Below are positions 1-5,215 of a stretch of 5,215 nucleotides of DNA, one piece after another. The position numbers and the translations under genes were made by a program. The stretch's first letter is position 1. The number at the start of each line of letters is the position of its first letter. The stretch covers positions 1-5,215 of the forward strand of contig JAHDDM010000109.1 of NCBI GenBank assembly GCA_020629355.1, read 5' to 3'. Source of the stretch: Rhodospirillaceae bacterium (GTDB lineage Bacteria > Pseudomonadota > Alphaproteobacteria > JABSOH01). The notes beneath the pieces were generated by a model. It saw only the letters and a list, made by a program, of their open reading frames with translations, was not told the DNA's origin and did no database searches.

Positions 1-1144
1 GCGTTTGCGCGGGATTCGCCAGCTTGGCCTGACAGATTTGGTCTATCCTGGTGCAAGTCATGTCCGCTTTAGTCATAGTTTGGGTGTCGCGCATCTTGCC
101 CGTGTCATCACGCAAAAGGTGCACCGTGAAGTTGGCGCGGTGTTTACGGAACGTCTACAGGAACAGGTGATACTAGCGGCTTTGCTGCATGATATTGGTC
201 ACGGCCCATATAGCCACGTCTTTGAACGTATCGAGGACAAACAACGCAATCACGAGGCAATCGGCGCATTATTGCTGCAAGAGACCGAACTGCAATCAAT
301 CTTTGCTGAATTTGATCGACTGGATGACCTTGAGGCCATTGCGCGTTTGTGGCGTGGGCAGGATATTTCAGCGGATATTGTGGGTTTAAGCACCATTATT
401 TCAGGGGCGTTGGATGCGGATCGTTTGGATTATCTGCATCGTGATCAAGTCCTTACGGGCAGTTTTCAGGGGCGTTTTGATTGGCCTTGGCTGTTGGATA
501 ATATCGTCTGGTCACCAAAAGGCTTAGCCTTGGGACATCGTGCGATTTACGCCGCCGAGGAATATTTGCTGGCGCGTTCGCATATGTATCAGACCGTATA
601 TCTCCATCGCACGGTACGCGGTGTCGAGGCCATATTGGTACGTTTTCTACAGCGTTTTCGTACCCTGTGCCAGACAGGTGAAATGCCTGCTGATCTGGCT
701 CTAAGCCGTTGGTATGGCAAAGCCGTGGATGCACGAAATATCACAGATTTTCTCGCGCTGGATGATACGCACCTTCAGCATATCCTTGCGGTCTCAGAAG
801 ATGGTGCAGACCCGATGCTGGCCGAATATGCCCGCCGTTTACGCTATCGCAATCTGTATCATTGCCATGAAGCCACCGAGGCCGAAAAGCAGCGTTTGTT
901 GCCGATAATGCAAACAGATGCGCAATGTGCAGAGTTCACCGCCAAAACAGGCGTGTGGATTGATCAAGTAAGCTTCAAGCCTTACGATTCCGCACAGCCG
1001 ATTTTGATCGAGCAGGGCAGGGACTGGATTGAGCTTTCCGAGGTTTCCCAAGTCGTTCAGTCTCTGCAACATCCCGCGCACCATCTCCGTCTGTATTACG
1101 AAGAGCCTGAAGATTTAGACAAAGCACTATTGATCGACAGGTAA
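1..1144 (+). CDS. HD-domain phosphohydrolase, probable dNTP triphosphohydrolase (COG1078 / SAMHD1-like), 5'-truncated by window edge
   Basis: This is a cytoplasmic metal-dependent phosphohydrolase; family members cleave dNTPs to deoxynucleoside and triphosphate. The frame is open to the left edge and reads RLRGIRQLGL, which in this family follows a further N-terminal stretch, so the TTG at 5-7 is not the real start. Counting that Leu codon as residue 1, the HD metal site is complete: H24 in RFSHSLGV, H62-D63 in LLHDIGHGPYSH, and D139 in DADRLDYLHRD. H83-E84 (NHEAIG) matches the catalytic His/Glu region of SAMHD1 (H233), and Y143 and D147 match its Y315 and D319. Q6 and R21 also match SAMHD1 Q149 and R164. 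These SAMHD1 matches are from memory. The final six codons, including the TAA stop, overlap the convergent cytochrome gene by 18 bp. No terminator hairpin is visible after the stop. The HD family call is firm; the dNTP substrate is inferred. Confidence 0.93.
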   Translation, partial: RLRGIRQLGLTDLVYPGASHVRFSHSLGVAHLARVITQKVHREVGAVFTERLQEQVILAALLHDIGHGPYSHVFERIEDKQRNHEAIGALLLQETELQSIFAEFDRLDDLEAIARLWRGQDISADIVGLSTIISGALDADRLDYLHRDQVLTGSFQGRFDWPWLLDNIVWSPKGLALGHRAIYAAEEYLLARSHMYQTVYLHRTVRGVEAILVRFLQRFRTLCQTGEMPADLALSRWYGKAVDARNITDFLALDDTHLQHILAVSEDGADPMLAEYARRLRYRNLYHCHEATEAEKQRLLPIMQTDAQCAEFTAKTGVWIDQVSFKPYDSAQPILIEQGRDWIELSEVSQVVQSLQHPAHHLRLYYEEPEDLDKALLIDR

Positions 1145-2431
1145 GCCGCTGGGAACGGTTTCGGGAACGCCTAAACGCCCTGAGGCTGCCTTGTGATCCG
1201 TGAGGCTATGCAGGAATGCAATCAGATCATCAATTTCACTTTGATGCAATGTGATAGGCGCAAGACTATTGGCGGCTGCTATGGCTTCAAGCTCTGCAGC
1301 ATCATCTAAAATTCGCCAGTCCTGAGCCTGAGCAAAGGCGGGTAAAACCGCTTGATCACGGGCGTAATTGCGCAAACTGGCCACGGGATTAAGATGGTGC
1401 CGGATCACTGCCTCAAGCGAATTATAAGCTCCGTTATGTCCGTAAGGTGCAGTCAAGGCAACATTGCGTAGCGAGGGGGTGCGGAATTTATAGGCATCCT
1501 TGGGGTCACCTGTAACGCGCATTCTGCCAATATCGCGGGCATGGCTCTCGAACCGTGCAGCCTTGCCAGGGCCAAATTGCGGCATGGCAATGGCGTGGAA
1601 TTGATGATCGGTCTGTAACCAGCCAGAGTGACATTCGGAACATCCCGCCTTGCCATAAAATAACTTCATCCCTTGCGCGGCCTGTGTTGATAGAGGCGTG
1701 CCGCCTTGCATGGCTTGATCAAAGGGGCTGTTATCCGCGCGCCATTCAAAGCGGATAAAATCTGCAATGACATTGGCAATATCAGCGAATGTGATGGTGT
1801 TTTTATCAGGATAAAGCTCTGTGAACATCTGTTGATATTCAGCAATATCGGTCACGCGCTTGGTGATACGATCCCAAGCCCCGCCTTTTGTTGAGAGCTG
1901 GCTTAAACGTACTGCTGTGGATATTTCGTTCTCGCTATAATGCCCCGCCATTTCATCGCCAGAAAGCACGGGAAACATCGACTGAGCCGACAGTATCCCC
2001 TCGAAGCCATAAGTCATGTCCTGCCCAAGTGGCGTGCGTATCCCGTGTGGTTGGGCAGGGTCAAATTCCAGCCTGCCATCATGGAATAAAGCGGTAAATT
2101 CGCTTGTACCAAGATTCCACAAGCCAGATGCGTTTCTAGGGATTCGTTGCTCAGGGCGATTTTTCTCGCTGATAGAGCGATTGCGCCCAAGACCACTTGC
2201 GCCCTCGCCAAAGGACAGGCTGACACCATCTGATGTGCCAAATTTAGGATGGTGGCAGGTGGCACAGCTGATATTGCGATTGCCTGAAAGGATCGGATCA
2301 TAAAACAGCAGTTGACCTAGCTTGACGCTTTTCTCATCCAGTGCTTCAAAGACAGGCCGCGCACCAAAATCTTGCGCATTTGCCGTGAGCGATAAAGAAA
2401 AAAATATGATAAAAGAACGTATTATACACAT
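1127..2431 (-). CDS. Exported di-heme cytochrome c peroxidase / MauG-family protein
   Basis: This 434-residue periplasmic protein probably reduces peroxide or carries out a MauG-like oxidation using two c-type hemes. Residues 1-19 form a Sec signal peptide with a hydrophobic core (FIIFFSLSL) and an ANA cleavage site before Q20. Heme sites are C56-ATC-H60 and C264-SEC-H268. Family landmarks are LWNLG (105-108), LFHDGR (115-120), FPVLSGDEM (153-161), FRTPSLRNVALTAPYGHNGAY (316-336) and a C-terminal VPSGLPVDQ. E160 probably corresponds to the catalytic Glu of classical peroxidases. Where those enzymes carry FWDGR, this one has FHDGR (H117). E76 stands near the position of a loop His ligand, and H345-H346 near the Met/Tyr axial ligand. 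The ATG is the only sensible start: an in-frame TGA lies two codons upstream and the signal peptide needs these residues. No Shine-Dalgarno site is evident in the AT-rich leader. The gene does not appear functionally linked to the ABC operon. Family is secure; substrate is unknown. Confidence 0.93.
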   Translation of the reverse strand: MCIIRSFIIFFSLSLTANAQDFGARPVFEALDEKSVKLGQLLFYDPILSGNRNISCATCHHPKFGTSDGVSLSFGEGASGLGRNRSISEKNRPEQRIPRNASGLWNLGTSEFTALFHDGRLEFDPAQPHGIRTPLGQDMTYGFEGILSAQSMFPVLSGDEMAGHYSENEISTAVRLSQLSTKGGAWDRITKRVTDIAEYQQMFTELYPDKNTITFADIANVIADFIRFEWRADNSPFDQAMQGGTPLSTQAAQGMKLFYGKAGCSECHSGWLQTDHQFHAIAMPQFGPGKAARFESHARDIGRMRVTGDPKDAYKFRTPSLRNVALTAPYGHNGAYNSLEAVIRHHLNPVASLRNYARDQAVLPAFAQAQDWRILDDAAELEAIAAANSLAPITLHQSEIDDLIAFLHSLTDHKAASGRLGVPETVPSGLPVDQ

Positions 2432-2448
2432 TGATCATATATATTCTG

Positions 2449-2489
2449 AAAATAAAAAGGCACGGTAAAGCGATTGCCCTACCGTGCCT
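2449..2489 (-). terminator. Rho-independent terminator of the ABC importer operon
   Basis: A perfect 10-bp stem pairs 2458-2467 (AGGCACGGTA) with 2480-2489 (TACCGTGCCT) around a 12-nt loop. Read on the minus strand, it is followed directly by TTTTTATTTT (2458-2449), so the stem plus U-tract fits intrinsic termination of leftward transcription. It begins 19 bp after the stop codon of the binding-protein gene. The plus-strand side has no T-run, so it should work in one direction only. Its tract ends 17 bp before the ATG of the cytochrome gene, which separates the two transcription units. Confidence 0.92.
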
Positions 2490-2508
2490 AGATTACCAGT
2501 ATTGAATA

Positions 2509-3495
2509 TTACTTCAACGCTGCATCGGTGATGACACTGGTCCATGCACCAGAAGGTTTCTTGCTGATCACAGGATCAGAGCCACCCGCCATGAGTGTTG
2601 CCACTGTACGGTTATAGTCGTTGACATCCAACGCACCATTGGAACCCGCGGTCAGCTTGGCAACTTCGCCCATCATGCGCACCTGATGTTTCATGGTCTG
2701 TGCACCAGAAGCATCATTATCCAGTACGATTTCCGCCGCAGCTTCAGGATTGGCTTCAGCCCATTTCCAGCCTTTCATTGAGGCACGGACAAAGCGTACC
2801 ATTTTATCGACAAAAGCGGGATCGTTCAGGTTTTCTTCCAGAACATACAGACCGTCTTCTTGTGTCGCCACACCTTGCTCAGCATACTTGAAGACCACCA
2901 GATCATCGGCGGACAGACCAGCATCAATAATTTGCCAGTATTCGTTGTAGGTCATGGTGGAAACACACGCTGCCTGGCCTTGCAGAATCGGATCAACATT
3001 AAAGCCTTGCTTTAAGACCTCAACACCATTTGCCGAACCGTCAGTTGGAATTCCAAGTTGGCTCATCCAGCTTAGGAATGGATATTCGTTACCAAAGAAC
3101 CAGACGCCAAGGGTTTTGCCACGAAAATCTTCTGGTGACTTGATCCCTGAATCTTTACGACAGGTCAGCATCATGCCAGAAGATTTGAAGGGTTGGGCAA
3201 TATTCACCAGTGGCAGACCATTTTCCCGCGCTGCCAGAGCCGAAGGCATCCAGTCAATAACGACATCTGCGCCGCCGCCAGCAATAACCTGTCCTGGCGC
3301 AATGTCTGGACCACCGGGCTTGATGGTGACATCAAGGTCTTCTTCATCATAGAATCCTTTATCCTCAGCGACATAGTAGCCGGCGAACTGGGCTTGTGTT
3401 ACCCATTTCAGTTGCAGTGTTACTTCGTCCGAGGCCTGTGCTGCCGATGCTGAAAGCACCATTGCACCAGCCAAAAGTAATGATTTAAGTTTCAT
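2509..3495 (-). CDS. ABC importer periplasmic solute-binding protein, NMT1/THI5-like
   Basis: This 328-residue protein captures a small solute in the periplasm and delivers it to the permease pair encoded just upstream. Residues 1-21 are a Sec signal peptide (KLK, hydrophobic stretch, AQA cleavage before S22). There is no lipobox Cys, so it is probably soluble. The mature start, with LQLKWVTQAQFAGYYVAEDKGFY (27-49), is typical of the NMT1/THI5 (SsuA/TauA-like) fold. ADVVIDWMPSAL (76-87) and the lobe-2 segment FRGKTLGVWFFGNEYPF (124-140) are further landmarks. Aromatics such as W31, F37, Y40, W82 and W132 could stack on a planar ligand. The QLKWxxQAQFAGYYVA form recalls binding proteins annotated for pyrimidines, hydroxymethylpyrimidine or riboflavin (RibY) rather than nitrate or taurine. 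The CCCFC motif of THI5 pyrimidine synthases is absent, which argues for transport. It is the last gene of the operon, and the start is fixed by a strong ribosome binding site. Family is secure; the ligand is inferred. Confidence 0.92.
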   Translation of the reverse strand: MKLKSLLLAGAMVLSASAAQASDEVTLQLKWVTQAQFAGYYVAEDKGFYDEEDLDVTIKPGGPDIAPGQVIAGGGADVVIDWMPSALAARENGLPLVNIAQPFKSSGMMLTCRKDSGIKSPEDFRGKTLGVWFFGNEYPFLSWMSQLGIPTDGSANGVEVLKQGFNVDPILQGQAACVSTMTYNEYWQIIDAGLSADDLVVFKYAEQGVATQEDGLYVLEENLNDPAFVDKMVRFVRASMKGWKWAEANPEAAAEIVLDNDASGAQTMKHQVRMMGEVAKLTAGSNGALDVNDYNRTVATLMAGGSDPVISKKPSGAWTSVITDAALK

Positions 3496-3501
3496 GTTTT
3501 T

Positions 3502-3507
3502 CCTCCT
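3502..3507 (-). promoter_or_regulatory. Strong Shine-Dalgarno site for the binding-protein gene
   Basis: On the minus strand AGGAGG lies six bases (AAAAAC) before the ATG at 3495. It sits in the 30-bp gap after the permease 2 stop and settles the start codon. It is a better site than those I can see before the other two complete minus-strand genes. That suits a binding protein made in excess over its membrane partners. Confidence 0.88.
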
Positions 3508-3525
3508 GGGTTGATCAGCAAAGCA

Positions 3526-4368
3526 CTATGCCTTACCTCGTTGAGACGGATGCCAAAACGTTATTTTACGCTCAATCAGGGCAATCACGCCATAAAAACC
3601 TGTACCAGCCAGCGCCGCCACCAGTATCTCAGACCAGACTAAAGCCATATTCAGAGTACCAACGGAAGTCGATATTCTAAAGCCCATGCCTTTCACGGGC
3701 GAGCCAAAGAACTCTGCGACAATAGCACCAATTAAAGCCAGTGTGCTGGCGATTTTCAAACCATTAAAGATAAAAGGCATCGCTGCTGGAATCCGCAATT
3801 TCAACATCGACACCCAATAATTTACGCTATAGGTGTGCATCAAGTCGCGCTGCATCGCATCCGTGGCCTGAAAGCCCTCCATGGTGTTGACCAGAACAGG
3901 AAAGAACACCATCACCACCACAATCGCTGCTTTCGACTGCCAGTCAAAGCCGAACCACATCACCAAAATCGGTGCCATGCCAATAATTGGCAGAGCGGCG
4001 ACAAAGTTCCCGATGGGTAGTAGCCCACGCTTCAAAAAGGGCGAGCGTTCAATGAACAGTGCGATAATAATCGCTGCACCGCACCCCAACACATAACCCG
4101 AAAGCGCGCCTTTGAGTACGGTCTGGACAAAATCCACCCACAGAATATCAGTGGAATCTGCAAAGGTTGCGGCAATAGCCGAAGGCGCGGGAAGCAAGGC
4201 AGAAGGAATTTTCAAGCCCTGAACAATACATTCCCATAGCACCAAGAGGCTTGCGCCAAAAATAATCGGTACAGCAAAAGCCGTAAAGCGGTTGTTGTGC
4301 TTGGCGAGCCAAACATTTAGCCCCCAAGCCAGTAACCAGATGACGATACCCAGCACAAGAATACTCAT
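3526..4368 (-). CDS. ABC importer permease, BPD_transp_1 family (second permease of the operon)
   Basis: This 280-residue inner-membrane subunit forms half of the translocation channel. I see about seven hydrophobic segments: roughly 2-20, 30-48, 81-106, 117-139, 144-163, 205-222 and 243-265. The cytoplasmic EAA coupling loop that docks on the ATPase lies around 164-196 and ends in LKLRIPAAMPFIFNGLK, the usual conserved portion after the variable EAA/G residues. ASTLALIGAIVAEFFG (207-222) is typical of the SsuC/TauC/ThiX permease group. The SALLPAPSAIAATF segment (56-69) before the core also matches that group. The first hydrophobic segment is additional to the usual six. The ATG overlaps the TGA of permease 1 as ATGA, with a weak GGGGAT ribosome site inside permease 1, so translation is probably coupled. 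The stop is TAG at 3528-3526, 30 bp before the binding-protein start. It is clearly different from permease 1 in sequence, so a heterodimer is likely. Confidence 0.92.
   Translation of the reverse strand: MSILVLGIVIWLLAWGLNVWLAKHNNRFTAFAVPIIFGASLLVLWECIVQGLKIPSALLPAPSAIAATFADSTDILWVDFVQTVLKGALSGYVLGCGAAIIIALFIERSPFLKRGLLPIGNFVAALPIIGMAPILVMWFGFDWQSKAAIVVVMVFFPVLVNTMEGFQATDAMQRDLMHTYSVNYWVSMLKLRIPAAMPFIFNGLKIASTLALIGAIVAEFFGSPVKGMGFRISTSVGTLNMALVWSEILVAALAGTGFYGVIALIERKITFWHPSQRGKA
4365..4368 (-). other. ATGA stop/start overlap between the two permease genes
   Basis: On the minus strand the four bases ATGA hold the start codon of permease 2 and the TGA stop of permease 1. This arrangement is usual for translational coupling and fits equal production of two subunits that sit in the same complex. 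Confidence 0.92.
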
Positions 4369-5215
4369 CGTATCATCCCCATTTTGTGTAGGGTTACTTT
4401 TTGCAGCATACCAATGAGGCTGACCAACAGAGCCGCCAGAGCAGCAGCGGTTAAAAGTGCGCTCCAGATTTGGATGGTTTGACCGTAATAACTTCCTGCA
4501 AGCAGCCGCGCGCCAAGACCTGCCACTGCTCCTGTGGGTAATTCGCCAATAATTGCGCCAATCAGCGAGGCCGCCATGGCAATTTTCATCGAGGCAAACA
4601 GATAAGGCGCCGAGCTGGGCAGGCGTAATTTCCAGAACCCCGTAGCACTGTTGGCATTCCAGGTGTGCATTTGATCAAGCTGCATCTGGTCAGGGCTACG
4701 CAAACCCTTGACCATACCCACCACCACAGGGAAGAAGGACAGATACATCGAAATCACCGATTTTGGCACGACACCGCTAATCCCAATGGCATTCAGCACC
4801 ACGATAATCATGGGCGCTATGGCCAGCAAAGGGATGGTTTGGCTGGCAATCACCCACGGCATGACACTCATATCCATGACGCGATAATAGACAATAAATA
4901 CCGATAGGATAACTCCCAAGCCAACACCTAGGGCAAAGCCAAGTAAGGTTGAACCAAGGGTCACGCCACTGTGATAGACCAGCGAGCGTTTCGAGGTGAT
5001 TTTTTTCTGTGCAATGGTCTGCCACATTTCAGCAACTATTTGATGTGGTGCAGGCAGACGTGGTTTTTCCTGAGACCAGGTGTCGTTTACCAGTTCTGTT
5101 GTCGTGAGTGTTATTCCCGCGCGTTTGGCTTTGTCCTCTGCCCAGGGTGTGTTCAGTACTACGGCCATGACATACCAGAACAGGATAATGAATAGTGTCA
5201 CCACCAATACTGGAA
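4365..5215 (-). CDS. ABC importer permease, BPD_transp_1 family (first permease of the operon), 5'-truncated by window edge
   Basis: This is the other inner-membrane channel subunit. The frame stays open to the right edge (codons P-V before the TTG at 5207), and the visible protein begins in the middle of a hydrophobic segment. The TTG is therefore probably not the start, and the true N-terminus lies outside. Numbering from that TTG, membrane segments are about 1-19, 79-105, 116-138, 147-165, 205-222 and 246-266. A roughly 60-residue hydrophilic stretch (20-78) follows the first one and contains RLPAPHQIVAEMW, the conserved run-in to the permease core. The EAA-type loop is near 169-200 (LDQMHTWNANSATGFWKLRLPSSAPYLF region). 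The segment IIGELPTGAVAGLGARLLAGSYYG (219-242) resembles permeases annotated for pyrimidine uptake in alphaproteobacteria, from memory. The missing ATPase gene is expected further upstream in the same operon. Confidence 0.92.
   Translation of the reverse strand, partial: PVLVVTLFIILFWYVMAVVLNTPWAEDKAKRAGITLTTTELVNDTWSQEKPRLPAPHQIVAEMWQTIAQKKITSKRSLVYHSGVTLGSTLLGFALGVGLGVILSVFIVYYRVMDMSVMPWVIASQTIPLLAIAPMIIVVLNAIGISGVVPKSVISMYLSFFPVVVGMVKGLRSPDQMQLDQMHTWNANSATGFWKLRLPSSAPYLFASMKIAMAASLIGAIIGELPTGAVAGLGARLLAGSYYGQTIQIWSALLTAAALAALLVSLIGMLQKVTLHKMGMIR

Noticed and set aside
5..7. TTG at position 5 as the start of the HD phosphohydrolase
   Set aside because: The frame is open to the window edge and the preceding codon (Arg) continues the family's RLRxIRQLG motif, so the gene starts upstream of the window.
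1120..1130. 11-bp sequence CAAAGCACTAT repeated at 3519-3529, both covering a minus-strand TAG stop
   Set aside because: The flanking bases do not match and there is no palindrome or further copy. It is best explained as chance.
2014..2303. 95-codon open frames on both strands inside the cytochrome gene
   Set aside because: Both overlap the secure cytochrome frame across its first heme site. They resemble no family and are shadows.
2421..2426. Perfect TATAAT on the minus strand as a promoter for the cytochrome gene
   Set aside because: It lies inside codons 2-4 of the gene. A transcript from it would begin within the signal peptide and no suitable downstream start exists. No TTGACA-like box stands 16-18 bp upstream.
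2495..2518. Possible promoter for the cytochrome gene (TTGAAG, 16-bp spacer, TAATCT on the minus strand)
   Set aside because: The -10 candidate matches consensus at only three positions, and its transcript would run straight through the intrinsic terminator. Too weak to list as a feature.
2954..3352. 132-codon plus-strand open frame opposite the binding-protein gene
   Set aside because: It lies entirely within a clear family member on the other strand, has no recognisable domain, and its composition follows from the opposing codons.
3835..4096. Plus-strand open frames rich in His codons opposite the permease genes (also 4665-4907)
   Set aside because: They are antisense shadows of membrane-protein codons (GTG/ATG read backwards gives CAC/CAT). 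The permease frame explains the composition fully, and they have no ribosome sites or family features.

Overview
The window holds five protein-coding genes and no RNA genes, mobile elements, CRISPR arrays or long repeats. It looks like ordinary chromosomal DNA from a Gram-negative bacterium. The solute-binding protein has a cleavable Sec signal with no lipobox cysteine, so it should be free in a periplasm, and there is an exported di-heme c-type cytochrome. The permease and binding-protein sequences resemble alphaproteobacterial homologues as I remember them, so a marine or environmental alphaproteobacterium of medium GC is my best guess. That taxonomic call is inference.

Left part (1-1144, + strand): the 3' portion of an HD-domain phosphohydrolase of the COG1078/SAMHD1-like type, a likely dNTP triphosphohydrolase. 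Its start lies outside the window. It runs convergently into the next gene, and the two coding regions overlap tail-to-tail by 18 bp (1127-1144).

Middle part (1127-2431, - strand): an exported di-heme cytochrome c peroxidase/MauG-family protein with both CxxCH heme sites. It belongs to a subfamily in which several residues known from classical bacterial peroxidases appear to be replaced.

Right part (2509-5215, - strand): a three-gene stretch of an ABC importer operon, transcribed right to left as permease 1 (5' end outside the window), permease 2 and periplasmic NMT1/THI5-like binding protein. The permease genes overlap by 4 bp (ATGA). The binding-protein gene follows after 30 bp with a strong Shine-Dalgarno site. 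A clear rho-independent terminator (2449-2489) closes the operon. The two different permeases probably form a heterodimer that takes substrate from the binding protein. The ATPase is not in the window and is expected upstream, beyond position 5215. The substrate is probably a pyrimidine-like or other heterocyclic compound, by family resemblance only.

I see no new system here. The points most worth a second look are the heme-pocket substitutions in the peroxidase-like protein, the convergent coding overlap, and the operon terminator placed almost directly against the peroxidase start codon.
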